A DNA stretch of 64,000 bases. It comes from Ricinus communis (lineage: Eukaryota > Streptophyta > Magnoliopsida > Malpighiales > Euphorbiaceae). The stretch spans positions 16,068,916 through 16,132,915 of the forward strand of contig NC_063256.1 in NCBI RefSeq assembly GCF_019578655.1. The letters are read 5' to 3'. Every line of letters starts with the position of its first letter. The stretch's first letter is position 1. A model generated the notes under the pieces. It worked only from the letters and a program-made list of their open reading frames with translations. It was not told the origin of the DNA and made no database searches. The translations under genes and the position numbers were made by a program. Below are positions 1-14,739 of the stretch, piece after piece.

Positions 1-2
1 CG

Positions 3-272
3 CGCGTGCATCCGGTATTCCATATATCGATGTTAAGGAAGTATATTCCAGACCCTTCGCATGTGTTACAACCATAACATGTGGAAGTAAATGAAGATCT
101 GACTTACGAGGAGCAACCAGTCAGGATCGTGGATGCTCAAGTTCGCCAGCTGCGCTCTAAAATTATTCCAATGGTTAAGGTTTTGTGGCGAAATTATTTG
201 TCTGAAGAGTGTACCTGGGAAACCGAGCAGGAAATGAGAAGCCTCTACCCTCATTTATTTAATCCTAGGTGA
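3..272 (+). pseudogene. Ty3/gypsy (Tekay/Del-type) integrase C-terminus and chromodomain, partial
   Basis: This is the 3' end of a chromovirus polyprotein that starts outside the window. From base 6 the frame reads a motif with the core HPVFHISMLRKY, typical of the end of the integrase domain. It continues through YEEQPVRI to a chromodomain-like end with VLWRN, EECTWE and YPHLF, then a normal stop at 270-272. The family uses this domain to direct integration to marked chromatin. The frame is broken by one in-frame TAA at 75-77. The polypurine tract and LTR follow at once, so this is the end of pol. The same region occurs at 60691-61074 and, on minus, near 23850-24110. Lineage assignment rests on the chromodomain type and the LTR longer than 2 kb. 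Confidence 0.85.
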
Positions 273-307
273 ACCGTGTTTTAAAAATTCGAGGTCGAAT
301 TTTTTTT

Positions 308-322
308 CTAAGGGGGGTAGAA
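308..322 (+). other. Polypurine tract of the left Tekay-type element
   Basis: A purine-rich run containing AAGGGGGGTAGAA lies directly before the TG that opens the LTR. It follows a TTCGAGG motif that recurs at the same place in the other two copies. In LTR retrotransposons this tract primes plus-strand DNA synthesis, and its position fixes the LTR start at 323. Confidence 0.8.
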
Positions 323-366
323 TGTAATATCCAATATTTTATTTTGAAATAATAATAATGATAGTA

Positions 367-367
<1 letters not shown>

Positions 368-403
<36 letters not shown>
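368..403. repeat. (TA)18 microsatellite in the LTR
   Basis: An uninterrupted run of TA dinucleotides of 36 bp lies about 45 bp inside the LTR. The matching place in the right-hand LTR (from 61140) is AT-rich but not a TA run, so the expansion is particular to this copy. Confidence 0.95.
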
Positions 404-404
<1 letters not shown>

Positions 405-482
405 CCCTCTTTTTCTTCGCCTCCCCTCTCCCTCCTCTTTTTCCTTCCTCCTTCTCCTTCTTCCCTTCTTCTTCCTTTCCAC
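404..482 (+). repeat. Pyrimidine-rich tract in LTR U3
   Basis: About 80 bp of almost pure C and T on the + strand follow the TA run. A similar tract sits at the same place in the right LTR (about 61203-61260). The two minus-strand LTRs instead carry a pyrimidine tract on the opposite strand relative to the element's sense, so the tract is not a uniform family trait. Confidence 0.7.
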
Positions 483-1607
483 CGGTTGCCTCATATTTCC
501 CACCCAGGCGCCGCTGCTTGTCACCCGCCAGCCTTCTTTCCTTTCAGCCACGCCACCGACGCTGACCGAAAGTAGGGAGCCGTCATCGTCATTCGGCATC
601 TTGCCAGTGTGTTTTCCGTGATCAGACGCTGGGAACGAGTTCCTCATCCCCGAAAACCCCAGAAGCAGCACTCCTCCGCCAAAAAATCCTTGCCGGCAGC
701 CTTGGGAAGTGTCGCATGAGCAGCGACTTTTCGGCCTTGATCCGCCGCCTTCCACTCTAGCCAAAACTTTGTACTCCGGACTCCCGCAACTTGAGCTTTC
801 ATGAGGCGCCCGGATTCGACCGACATTATGGACCTGGACCCTTGTTTTCCTGGACGCGACAAATATTTTCGATTTTGACTCGGTATAATTTTATTTTAGA
901 CCCTGAAATTTTTTTTATAATATTAGAAAGTTATTGTGGCTATTAATTGCTTGTGATGAGTAGTTTAAAAATAAATCAAATTAAATTATTTGTGTTGTGG
1001 TGTTGTGGAGTCGGGAAAATATTAATGCAGTTCTTGTGGCTCGGCTCTTGTTATTAAATTCCAGCATGTTTGATATGTTTTTGGCAGATCCTAGACCCAT
1101 TTTACGGGGGGTAAATGTCCGTAAATTAGGGAAGGTTCTGCCGAATTTCTGGCAAATTCCTCGAGTCTAATTTAATTTTAGGTAGTCTACTCTAGGGTCT
1201 AAGTTTAGGAAAGAACTACGAATGTCTATTAATTGTATATCTTTTGTTACTAGATAATTTTAGCCTTCCCACCAGTTCCACCCGAGGCGTAGGAGCGAAC
1301 TGCGGAACGTGTCAATTCTGTGAGTTAAAGTCATTTAATCATTGCACTATTGCTAAGTCTGAGTTTAATATGCTATTTTAGAAATTTATGCGTAATATGA
1401 TGATTAGTATCAAAATATAAATAATTGCACGTTGCTTTACCCTAAATTTTTAATCTTAATTCCAATATATGTTGAATGATTTCATTAGACAATGATATTT
1501 ATTAAATGTGATGATTGCAATTTGGGAATGTGTAGAACATGCCACTTGATGGGTTACATCAAGACCGCATGCGCACCGGTAATGATCATGGACATGTAAT
1601 AAGATTT

Positions 1608-1985
1608 TTATGGGTTCACTCTAGTCGAGCATGGCTCTCTGGGCTGATTTGAGTAAATTGCCGGAGGTAAGGTCCCTAGTCGAGCATTGCTCTCTAGGCG
1701 CCGACTTATTTGGATACTTATGAGTTTTGCTCTGGTCGAGCATGGCTCTCTGGGCTGATTTGAGTATATTGCCGGAGGTAAGGTCCCTGGTCGAGCGATG
1801 CTCTCTGGGCGCCGGCTTGGTTGGATCAAGTGTTCAGACCGGAGGTAAGGTCCCTGGTCAAGCGATGCTCTTCGGGGGCCGGCTTGGTTGGAAATCAAGT
1901 GTTCAGGCTGAAGGTAAGGACCCTAGTCGAGCTTTGCTCTCTGGGCGCCAGACCTGTTGGATTAAGAGAGCCGAAAAGCTACTAG
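1608..1985 (+). repeat. Six-copy minisatellite inside the left LTR
   Basis: Six imperfect units built around GGTCGAGC, then GCTCTCTGGGCGCC, then GGAGGTAAGGTCCC start near 1624, 1681, 1736, 1790, 1857 and 1926, spaced about 55-69 bp apart. The core GAGCATTGCTC is a short inverted repeat. The other LTRs of the family have four units (21790-22075 and 26030-26310) or three (62700-62880). Confidence 0.8.
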
Positions 1986-4900
1986 AGTTTGGGGTTAGGG
2001 TTCTATTGAGCCACTCGTCCTGTAAAAGTAAAAATATATTTCATTTATTTAAATTATGGCCTGTTTATATTATGATTTGTATTTATGTTCAAGGTGGTTT
2101 TACTGATTCAAATAATTGATATTTTCTATGAAGATTGCAGTAGTCTCTAGATTATTTGATTTTAACTCACTCCCGAGACTGACAGTCTTAGTTGTAATTT
2201 TTTTCAGATGACAGTTAAAGTGCTTCGCCATTCTGCATTTTTGACAGTCTGACTTCTTCTTCCTCGGACTTTTGTAATCATCTTGTAATACTATACTTTT
2301 GTTATTATTTGCTCTAGATTTTCCGCAGTAGTGAACTTTAAAATTGTCTAGATTATCCTGGTCCATGTTGGACGTACGATGCTATAAAAAAACCTGATAG
2401 AATTATTTATGAATGTCATTCATGATTAATTATATTTGTTTCATCGCTTATCCGGATTTATGGAATTGTAAGGCTTACTACGGGTTTTGGTGGCCTTAAG
2501 CCTACCCATTCCCTAGTGCCAGTCACAGGCCCACATAATGGGTCGTGACAGTAGAAGGGGGTAAATTTTTTAATATGAGAAAACAACCCCGTAATAGGTG
2601 CATATTTATCGATCGGAGAAAATGACCCCATAATTTTGGTATATTTGTGAGTATGGGAAAACAACCCTTTAAATGGGTTAATTTTAGAGTATGAGAAAGC
2701 AACCCCGTAGAAGTGGTATATTTGTCAATATACGAAATTAACCCCGTAAAACGTGTATATTTATTAATTTCATAAAACAACTCCATAATGGTACTAATAA
2801 TTTAATATGAGAAACTGACCTCGTAAAAGTGGTATAATTATCAATATAAGAAACTAACTCCGTAAAACGTGTACATTTATGAATCTGAGAAAATAACTCT
2901 CGTAAAAGTAGTGTAATTACAAGTCTGAGAAACGAGCCTCGTAGAAGGGGTAAATTTTTAAATATGAGAAAATAACCCCGCAATACAGGGATATTTATCA
3001 ATCAGAGAAAATAACAACGTAAAAGTGGAATATTTGTCGATATAAGAAATAACCTCGTAAAACGTGTAAATTTGTGAATTTGACAAAACAACCCCATAAT
3101 ATTGCCAATAATTTAATATGAGAAAACGACCTCGTAAAAGTGGTATAATTATCAATATAAGAAGATAACCCCGTAAAACATGTATCTTTAGAAATCTGAG
3201 AAAACAATTCTGTAAAAGTAGTGTAATTACGAGTCTGAGAAAACAGCCACATAAAAGGGATAAATTTTTTAATATGAGAAAATAACCCCGTAATGCGGGG
3301 ATATTTATCGATAAGAGAAAATAACCCTGTAATTTTGGTATATTTGTGAGTTTGAGAAAACAACCCCTTAAATGGGTTAATTTAAGAATATGAGAAAACA
3401 ATCCCGTAAAATCGGTATATTTATCGATATAAGAAATAACCCCGTAAAATGTGTAAATTTATGAATTTGATAAAACAACCCCATAATAGTGCTAATAATT
3501 AAATATGAGAAAACGACCTGTAAAGTGGTATAATTATCAATATAAGAAAATAACCCCATAAAACGTATATATTTATGAATTTGAGAAAACAACCCCATAA
3601 AAGTAGTGTAATTGGACTCTGAGAAAACAACCTCGTAGAAGGGGTAAATTTTTTAATATGAGAAAACAACCCCGTGACACGGTGATATTTATCAATCGGA
3701 GAAAATAAACCCGTAATACAGGGATATGTACTAATCGGAGAAAATAATCGCGTAATTTTGGTATATTTGTGAGTATGGGAGAATAATCCTAAAACTGTTT
3801 AATTTTAGAGTTTGACAAAACAACCCCATAATAATGCTATTAATTTAATATGAGAAAATAATCCCGTAAAACGTGTACATTTATGAATCTGAGAAAACAA
3901 TCCCGTAAAAGTAGTGTAACTACGAGTCTATGAAAACAGGCTCGTAGAAGGGGTAAATATTTTAATATAAGAAAACAACCCCGTAATACGGGGATATTTA
4001 TCAATCGGAGAAAATAACCCCGTAATTTTGGTATATTTGTGAATATGGGAAAACAATCCCCTAAATGGGTTAATTATAGAGTATGAGAAAACAACCCCGT
4101 AAAAGTGGTATATTTGATGATATAAGAAAATAACCCCATAAAACCTGTAAATTTATGAATTTGAGAAAACAACTCCATACTAGTGCTAATAATTTAATTT
4201 GAGAAACGACCCCATAAAAGTGGTATATTTATCAATATAAGAAAATAACCCAGTAAAATGTGCATATTTATGAATCTGAGAAAATAACCCGTAAAAGTAG
4301 TGTAATTGCGAGTATGAGAAAATAGGCTCGTAGAAGGGGTATATTTTTTAATATGAGAAAACAACCCCGTAATACGGGGATATTTATCAATCGGAGAAAA
4401 TAACCCCGTAATTTTAGTATGTTGGTGAGTATGGAAAAACAACCGCTTAAATGAGTTAATTTTAGAGTATGAGAAAACAACCCCGTAAATGAGGTATATT
4501 TGTCGATATAAGAAAATAACCCGGTAGAACGTCTAAATTTATGAATTTGAAAAAACAACCCCATAATAGTGCTAATAATATAATTTGAGAAAACGATCGC
4601 GTAAAAGTGATATATTTATCAATATAAGAAAATAATCCCGTAAAACGTGTATATTTATGAAAATAAGAAAACAACCCGTAAAAGTAGTGTAATTGCAAAT
4701 ATGAGAAAACAGCCTTGTAGAATGGATAAATTCTTTAATATGAGAAAACAACCCCGTAATACGGGTATATTTATCAATTGGAGAAAATAACCCCGTAATT
4801 TTAGTATATTTTTTAGTATGAGAAAACAACCCCTTAAATGGGTTAATTTTATAATATGAGAAAACAACCACGTAAAAGGGGTATATTAGTCAATTTAAAA

Positions 4901-7900
4901 AAATAACCCCGCAAAACGTGCATATTTATGAATTTCAAAAAATAACCCAATAATAGTGCTAATAATTTAATAAGAGAAAACGACCCTGTAAAAGTGGTAT
5001 ATTTATTAATATAAGAAAATAACCCTGTAAAAAATGTATATTTATGAATCTCAAAAAACAATCCCGTAAAAGTAGTGTAATTGCGAGTCTGAGAAAACAG
5101 CCTCATAGAAGGGGTAAATTTTTTGATATTGGAAAACAGCCCTGTAATATGGGGATACTTATCAATCGGAGAAAATAACCTCGTCATTTTGGTATATTTG
5201 TGAGTATAAGAAAACAACCACTTAAATGGTTAATTTTCTAATACGAGAAAACAAGCCCGTAAAAAGGGTATATTTATCAATATAAGAAAATAACTCCGTA
5301 AAATGTGTATATTTATGAATTTGAGAAAACAACCCCATAATAGTGCTAATAATTTAATATTAGAAAATGACCCCGTAAAAGTGGTATATTTATCAATATA
5401 AGAAAATAATCCAGTAAACGTGTATATTTATAAATCTGAGAAAACAATACCATAAAAGTAGTGTAATTGCGAGTCTGAGAAAACAATCTCGTAGAAGGGG
5501 TAAATTATTTAACATGAGAAAATAACCTCGTACTATGGGGATATTTATCAATCAGAGAAAATAACCCCGTAATTTTAGTATATTCATGAGTATGAGAAAA
5601 TAACCCTTTAAATGGGTTAATTTTATAATATGAGAAAACAATCCCGTAAAAGGGGTATATTAGTCGATTTATGAAAATAACCCCGTAAAACGTGTATATT
5701 TATTAATTTGAGAAAAGAACCTCATAATAGTGGTAATAATTTAATATGAGAAAACGACCCCGTAAAAGTGGTATATTTATCAATATCAAAAAATAACCTC
5801 GTAAAATATGTATATTTATGAATCACAAAATAACTCAAGAAAAGTTAGTAATCACAGAATCTAAGAAAACAAATTTCGTAGAAGGGGTAAATTATTTAAT
5901 ATGAGAAAACAACCCCGTAAAAGAGGTATATTTATAAATATGAGAAAACAACCCCTTAATACAGGGATATTTGTAAATCGGAGAAAATAACCCCGTAATT
6001 CTAGTATATTTGTGAGTATGAGAAAATAACCCGTTAAATAGGTTAATTTTATAATATGAGAAAAGAACCCTGTAAAAGGGGTATATTTGTCGATATAAGA
6101 AAATAACCATGTAAAACGTGTAAATTTATGAATTTGAGAAAACAACCCCATAATAGTGCTAATAATTTAGTATGAGAAAATGACCCCGTAAAAGTGGTAT
6201 ATTTATCAATATAAGAAAATAATCTCATAAAACGTGCATATTTATGAATTTGAAAAAACAATCCCGTAAAAGTAGTGTAATTGCAAGTATTAGAAAACAG
6301 CCTCGTAGAAGGGGTAGATTTTTTAATATGAGAAAACAACCCCATAATACGGGGATATTTATCAATCGCAGAAAATAACCCCGTAATTTTGGTATATTTG
6401 TGAGTATGAGAAAATAACCCCGAAAATGGTTAATTTTATAATATGAGAAAACAACCCCATAAAATGGAGGTATATTTATAAATATTAGAAAACAACCCCG
6501 TAATACGAGGATTTTTATCAATCAGAGAAAATAAACCCTTAAATAGGTTAATTTTAGAATATGAGAAAACAATCCCGTTAAAGGGGTATATTCGTTGATA
6601 TAAGAAAATAACTCCATAAAATATGTATATTTATGAATTTGACAAAACAGACCCATAATATTGGTAGTAATTTAATACGAGAAAATGACCCCGTAAAAGT
6701 GATATACTTATTAATATAAGAAAGTAATCCCATAAAACGTATATATTCTTCAATATGACAAAACAATCCCGTAAAAGTAATGTAATTGCGAGAATGAGAA
6801 AACAGTCTCGTAGAACAGGTAAATCTTTTAAAATGATAAAACAGCCTCGTAAAAGGGGTAAATTTTTTAATAAGTGAAAACAATCCCATAATACGGGATA
6901 TCTATGAATCTGGGGAAATATTCCCGTAATTATGGTATATAGGTGAGTATGAAAATACAACCCTTTAAATGGGTCAATTTTATAATATGAGAAAACAATC
7001 CCGTAAAAGGGGTACATTTTTCAATATAAGAAAATAATCCCGTAAAACATGTATATTTATGAATTTGAGAAAACAACCCCATAATATTGGTAACAATTTA
7101 ATATGAGAGGACGACCCTATAAAAGTGGCATATTTATCAATATAAGAAAATAATCCAGTAACAAGTGTATATTTATAAATCTGATAAAACAACCCCGTAA
7201 AAGTAGTGTAATTGCGAGTCTGAGAAAAAAATCTCGTAGAAATTATTTAATATGAGAAAATAACTCCGTAATACGAGGACATATATCAATCGGAGAAAAT
7301 AACTCTGTAATTTTAGTATATTTATGAGTGATAAAATAACCCTTTAAATAGGTTAATTTTATAATATGAGAAACCAACCCCGTAAAACATGTATATTTAC
7401 GAATCTTAGAAAAGGACCCCATTATAGTAGTAATAATTTAATATGAGAAAACGACCCCGTAAAAATTATATATTTATCAGTATAATAAAATAACCATGTA
7501 AAACGTGTATATTTATGAATCTGAGAAAATAACCCCGTAAATGTAGTGTAATTGCGAGGCTGAGAAAACAGCTTCATAGAAGGGGTAAATTTTTTAATAT
7601 GAGAAAATAACCCCGTAATACGAGGATATTTATCAATCTTGGTATATTTCATGAGTATGAGAAAACAACCCCTTAAATGAAATATGACAAATAAAGAGGT
7701 ATATTTGTCGATATAAAAAAATAACCCTGTAAAACATATATATTTATAACTTTGACAAAACAACTCCATAATAGTGCTAATTATTTAAAAGAGAAAACGA
7801 CCCCGTAAAAGTGGTATATTTATCAATATAAGAAAATAACCCTGTAAAACGTGTACATTTAAGAATCTAAGAAAACAACCCCGTAAAAGTATGTAATTGC

Positions 7901-8969
7901 GAGTCTCAGAAAAAATTCCGTAATACGGGGATATTTATCAATCGGAGAAAATAACCCAGTAATTTTGGTATATTTGTGAGTATGGGAAAACAATCCCTTA
8001 AATGGGTTAATTTTAGAGTATGAGAAAATAACCTCGTAAAAGGGGTATATTTGTTGATATAAGAAAATAACTCCATAAAATGTGTATATTTATATTTATG
8101 AATTTGACAAAACAACCCCATAATAGTGGTAATAATTTAATATGAGAAAACGACCCCGTAAAAGTGGTATATTTATTAATATAAGAAAATAACCCCATAA
8201 AACATGTATATTCTTCAATATGACAAAACAACCCCGTAATTTTAGTATATTTATGAGAAAATAACCCCTTAAATGGGTTAATTTTATAAAATGAGAAAAC
8301 AACCCCGTAAAAGGGGTATATTTGTCGATTTATGAAAATAACCACGTAAAATGTGTATATTTATGAATCTGAGAAAAAGACCCCATAATAGTGGTAATAA
8401 TTTAATATGAGAAAATGACCCTGTAAAAGTGGTATATTCATCAATATAAGAAAACAACCCCGTAATACGGGGATATTTATCCATCGGAGAAAATAACCCC
8501 GTAATTTTGGTATATTTATGAGGATGAGAAATCAACGCCTTAAATGGGTTAATTTTATAATATGAGAAAATAACCCCGTAAAAGGGGTATATTTGTTGAT
8601 ATAAGAAAATAATCCTGCAAAACGGGTATATTTATGAATTTGAGAAAGGAACCCAATAATAGTGGTATATTTATCAATATAAGAAAACAATCCCGTAAAA
8701 CGAGTATATTTATGAATATTTGAAAACAACTCTGTAAAATTACTTTAATTGCAAGTTTAAGAAAACAACCTCGTAAAATGAGTAAATTTTTTAAAATGAG
8801 AAAATAGCCTCATAGAATGGGCAAATCTGAGAAAACAACCCCATAAAAGTAGTGTAATTGCGAAAATGAGAAAACAGCTTTGTAGAATGGATAAATTCTT
8901 TAATATGAGAAAACAACCCCGTAATACAGGTATATTTATCAATCGGAGAAAATAACCCCGTAATTTTGG

Positions 8970-11345
8970 TATATTTATAAGTATAAGAAAACAACCCCTT
9001 AAATGGGGTAGTTCTAGAATATGAGAAAACAACCCCGTAAAAGGGGTATATTTATCAATATTAGAAAATAATCCGGCAAAACGGGTATATTTATGAATTT
9101 GAGAAAATAACCCCATAATAGTGCTAATAATTTAATATGAGAAGACGGCCCCATAAAAGTGGTATATTTATCAATATAAGAAAATAACCCCGTAAAAGGT
9201 GTATATTTATGAATCTGAGAAAACAACCCCGTAAAAGTAGTGTAATTGCGAGTCTGAGAAAACAGCCTCGTAGAAGGGGTAAATTTTTTAATATGAGAAA
9301 AAAATTCGTAAAAGGGATACATTTATAAATATTAGAAAACAACCTCGTAATACAGGGATATTTATCAATCGGAGAAAATAACCCCATAATTTTGGTATAT
9401 TTGTGAGTATGAGAAAACAACCTATTAAATGTCTTCATTTTAGAATATGAGAAAACAACCACGTAGAAGGGGTATATTTATCGATATAAGAAAATAACCC
9501 TGTAAAATGTGTTTATTAATAAATTTGACAAAACACCCCATAATAGTGCTAATAATTTAATATGAGAAAAAGACTCCGTAAAAGTGATATATTTATCAAC
9601 ATAAGAAAATAACCCCGTAAAACGTGTATATTTATGAATCTGAGAATTATGAATCTGAGAAAACAACCCCGTTAAAGTAGTGTAATTGCGAGTGTGAGGA
9701 AACAACCTCGTAGAACGGGTAAAGTTTTTAATATGAGAAAACAACCTTATAAGGGGTAAATTTTTTAATATGTGAAAACAACCCTGAAATACGGGGATAT
9801 TTATGAATATGAGGAAATAACCCCATAATTGTGGTGTATTTGTGAGTATGAGAAAACAACCCTTAAATGGGTTAATTTTATAGTATGAGAAAACAACCGA
9901 GTAAAAGGGGTATATTTTTCGATATAAAAAAATAACCTAGTAAAACGTGTATATTTATGAATTTGAGAAAAGGACCCCATAATAGTGCTAATAATTTAAT
10001 ATGAGAAAACGACCCCGTAAAAGTGGTTTATTTATCGATATAAGAAAATAACCCTGCTAAACATGTATATTTATGAATCTGAGAAAATAACTCCCTAAAA
10101 AGTTGTGTAATTGTAAGTCTAAGAAAACAGCCTTGTAGAAAGGGTAAATTATTTAATATGAGAAACCAACCCCGTAAGAGAGGTATATTAATAAATATAA
10201 GAAATCAACCCCGTAATACGGGGATATTTATCAATCGGAGAAAATAACCACGTAAATTTGGTATATTTATGATTATGATAAAACAACACCTTAAATAAGA
10301 AAACAACACCGTAAGAGGGGTATATTTATCGATATAAGAAAATAACCCATAAAACGTGTATATTTTTGAATTTGAGAAAAGCACTCTATAATAGTAGTAA
10401 TAATTTAATATGAGAGAATGAGCCCGTAATAGTGGTATATTTATCAATACAAGAAAATAAACCCGTAAAACCTGTATATTTATGAATGTGCGAAAACAAC
10501 TTCATAAAAGTAGTGTAATTACGATTTTAAGAAAACAACCTCGTAAAACGAGTAAAATTTTTAAAATGAGAAAACAGCCTCGTAGAAGGGGTAATTTTTT
10601 TAATATATGAAAATAACCCCGTAATACGGGGATATTTATGAATATGAGAAAATAATCCCATAATTGTGGTATATTAATGAGTATGACAAAACAACCACTT
10701 AAATGGGTTAATTTTATAAAATGAGAAAACAACATCGTAGCAGGTCTATATTTGTCGATATTATAAAATAACCCCATAAAGTGTGTATATTTATGAATTT
10801 GAGAAAATAAACCCATATTAGTGCTAATAATTTAATATGAGAAAACGACCCCGTAAAAGTTGTATATTTATCAATAAAAGAAAATAATCCCGTAAAACGT
10901 GTATATTTATGAATATGAGAAAATAACTCCTTAAAAGTAGTGTAATTGCGACTCTAAGAAAATAGCCTCGTAGAATGGGTAAATATTTTTATATGAGAAA
11001 ACAACCCCGTAAGAGGGGTATATTTAAAAATATTAGAAAACCACCACGTAATACTGTGATATTTATCAATCGAAGAAAATAACCCCGTAATATTGGTATA
11101 TTTGTGAGTATGAGAAAACAACCTCTTAAATGGGTTAATTTCAGAATATGAGAAAACAACCCCATTAAAAGGGTATATTTATTGATATAAGAAAATAACC
11201 CCGTAAAACATGTATATTTATGAATTTGATAAAATAACGCATAATAGTAGTAATAATTTAATATGCGAAAACGAACCCGTAAAAGCAGTATATTTATAAA
11301 TTTAAGAAAATAACTCCGTAAAATATGTATATTTATAAATATGAT
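8970..11345. repeat. Large duplicated array segment, copy 1
   Basis: This segment and 16660-19150 share a long series of rare variants in the same order: GGGGTAGTTCTAGAATATG, a damaged unit with TGAAATAC, AAAGTTGTGTAATTG against AAAGTTGTATAATTA, paired GAGAAACCAACC and GAGAAATCAACC units, and AAACCACCACGTAATACTG. This points to one block duplication inside the array. Boundaries were judged by eye and are approximate. Confidence 0.7.
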
Positions 11346-14300
11346 AAAACAGCCCCGTAAAAGTAATGTAATTATGAGTCTAAGAAGACAGCCTCGTAGA
11401 ACGGGTAAATTTTTTAAAATGAGAGAACAACCTCGTAGAAGGGGTAAATTTTTTAATATGTGAAAACAACTCCGTAATTCGAGTATATATTCATGAATCT
11501 GAAGAAATAACCTCGTAATTGTTGTATATTGGTGAGTATGAGAAAACAACCCCTTAAATGGGTCAATTTTATAATATGAGAATACAACCCCGTAAAAGGA
11601 GAATATTTTTCGATATAAGAAAATAACCCCGTAAAAAGAATACAACCCTGTAAAAGGAGAATATTTTTCGATATAAGAAAAAACGCGTATATTTATGAAT
11701 TTGAGCAAACAACTCCATAATAGTGTTAATCTGAGAAAACGACCCCGTAAAAGTGGTATATTTATCAATATAAGAAATAACCTAGTAAAGCATGTATATT
11801 TATAAATCTGAGAAAACAACCCTATAAAAATAGTTTAGTTACGAGTTTTGAGAAAACAACCTCGTAGAAGGGATAAATTTTGTAACTATGAGAAAACAAC
11901 CTCGTAATACGGGGATATTAATCAATCGGAAAAAATAACCCTGTAATTTTAGTATATTTGTGAGTATTAGAAAGCAACCCCTTAAAAGGGTTAATTTTAT
12001 AATATGAGAAAACAACCCCGTAAAACGTACATATTTATGAATTCTGAGAAAACAAACCAGTAAAAGTAGTGTAATTGTGAGTATGAGAAAACAGCCTCGT
12101 AGAATGGGTAAATTTTCTAATATGAGAAAACAACCCCATAATACGGGGATACTTATCAAGCGGAGAAATTATCCCTGTAATTTTAATATATTTGTGAGTA
12201 TGAGAAAACAACCTCTTAAATAGGTTAATTTTATAATATGCGAAAAAGCCCCATAAAAGGGATATATTTGTCGATATAATAAAATAACTCCGTAAAACGT
12301 ATATATTTATGAATTTGAAAAAACAACCCCATAATAGTGCTAATAATTTAATATGAGAAAATGACCCTGTAAAAGTGGTATATTTATCAATATAAGAAAA
12401 TAACATCGTAAAACATGTATATTTATGAATCTGAGAAAACAACTCCCTAAAAGTTGTGTAATTGCGATTATAAGAAAACAGTCTCGTAGAAGGGGTAAAT
12501 TTTTTAATATAATAAAATAATCCCGTAAGAGATGTATATTTATAAATATTAGTAAACAACCCTGTAATATGAGGATATATATCAATGGAAGAAAATAATC
12601 CTGTAATTTTGGTATATTTGTAAGTATGAGAAAACAACCCCTTAAATGGGTTAATTTTAGAATAAGAGAAAATAAACCTGTAAAAGGGGTATATTTATCG
12701 ATATAAAAAAATAACTCCGTAAATCGTGTATATTTATGAATATGAGAAAACAACTCCGTTAAAGGGGTATATTTGTTGATATAAGAAAATAACCCGTAAA
12801 ACGTGTATATTTATGAATTTGATAAAAGAAATCCCATAATAGTGGTAATAATTTAATATGCAAATAAACGACCCCGTAAAAGTGGTATATTTATCAGTAT
12901 AAAAAAATAACCGCGTAAAACAAGTATATTTATGAATCAGAGAAAATAACCACATAAAAGTAGTGTAATTGCGAGTTTGAGAAAACAGTCTCGTAGAAGG
13001 GATAAATTCTTTTAGTATCTGAAAACAACCCAGTAATACGGGGATATTTATGAATATGAGGAAATAACCCCGTAATTGTGGTATATTTGTAAGTATGAGA
13101 AAATAACCCCTTAAATGGATTAATCTTATAATATGAGAAAACAACCCCGTAAAAGGGATATATTTGTCAATATAAGAAAATAACATCGTAAAACATGTAT
13201 ATTTATGAATTTGAGAAAATAACCCCATAATAGTGCTAATAATTTAATACGAGACAACGACCCCGTAAAAAGTGGTATATTTATCAATATAAGAAAATAA
13301 CTCCGTAAAACGTGTATATTAATGGATCAGAGAAAACAACCCTATAAATGTAGTGTAATTGCGAGTCTGAGAAAACAGCATTGTAGAAGGGGTAAATTTT
13401 TTAATATGAGAAAACAACCTTGTAAGAGTGGTATATTTATAAATATTAGAAAACAACCCCGTAATACAAGGATATTTATCAATCAAAGAGAAAAACCACG
13501 TAATTTTGGTATATTTGTAAGTATGAAAAAACAACCCTTTAAATGTGTTAATTTTATAATATGAGAAAACAATCTCGTGAAAGTGGTATATTTGTCAATA
13601 TAAGAAAATAACCCTGTAAAACATGAGTATTTATGAATCTGATAAAACAACCTCATAGAATGGGTAAATTTTTTAATATGAGAAAACAGTTTCGTAGAAG
13701 GGGTAAATTCTTTAATATGTGAAAACAATCCCGTAATATGTAGATATTTATGAATCTGAGGAAATAACCCCATAATTATGGTATATTTCTGAGTATGAGA
13801 AAACAACACCTTAACTGGGTTAATTTTATAATATGAGAAAACAGCCCATAACAGTGGTAATAATCTAATATGAGAAAATGACCCCGTAAAGGTGGTTTAT
13901 TTATCAATATAAGAAAATAACCCCATAAAATTAGTGTAATTGCGAGTCCAAGAAAACAGCCTCGTAGAATGGGTAAATTTTTTAATATGAGAAAACAACC
14001 ACGTACAAGGGGTAAATTTTTTAATATGTGAACACGACCCCGTAATACGGGGATAGTTATGAATCTAGGGAAATAATTTATAATTGTGGTATATTAGTGA
14101 GTATGATAAAACAATCCCTTAAATGGTTAAATTTTATAATATGAGAAAATAACCCAATAAAAGAGGTATATTTTTCGATATAAGAATATAACCGCGTAAA
14201 ATGTGTATATTTATGAATTAGAGAAAATAACTCCATAATAGTGCTAATAATTTCATATGAGAAAACGACCCCGTAAAGTGGTATATTTATCAATATGAGA

Positions 14301-14739
14301 AAATAACCCCGTAAAACGTGTATATTTATGAATATGAGAAAACAACCTCGTAGAAGGGGTAAATTTTTTAATATAAGAAAACAACCCCGTAATACGGGGA
14401 TATTCATCAATCAGAGAAAATAATTCCGTAATTTTAGCATATTTGCGACTATGCGAAAACAATTCCTTAAGTGGGTTAATTTTATAATATAAGAAAACAA
14501 CCCCGTAAAAGGGGATATAAGAAAATAACCCCATAAAACATGTATATTTATGAATCTAAGAAAACAAACCCGTAAAAGTAGTGTAATTGCGAGTCTGAGA
14601 AAACAGTCTCGTAGAAGGGTTAAATTTTTTAATATGAGAAAACAATCCCATAAGAGGGGTATATTTATAAATATTAGAAAACAACCCCGTAATGCGGGGA
14701 TATTTATCAATCGAAGAAAATAATTCCGTAATTTTGGTA

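Larger units (their letters stand above)
323..2550 (+). mobile_element. 3' LTR of a Tekay/Del-type retrotransposon
   Basis: The LTR is 2,228 bp, opens with TGTAATA after the polypurine tract and ends with GGGTCGTGACA. Its last part (about 1600-2550) matches the LTRs at 21211, 25454 (both inverted) and 61133, so the family has at least four LTRs in the window. It holds a (TA)n run, a pyrimidine-rich tract, a minisatellite of GGTCGAGC...GCTCTCTGG units and a conserved end. Short open frames inside it have no recognisable product and I treat them as chance. Array sequence starts at the next base (2551), so this LTR marks an insertion into the array. The 5' part of the element lies left of the window. 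The LTR would contain the element's promoter and polyadenylation signal, but I cannot place either. Confidence 0.88.

Noticed and set aside
358..764. Frames over the TA and pyrimidine tracts
   Set aside because: The residues are runs of Tyr-Ile or Lys/Arg/Glu from simple repeats inside an LTR.
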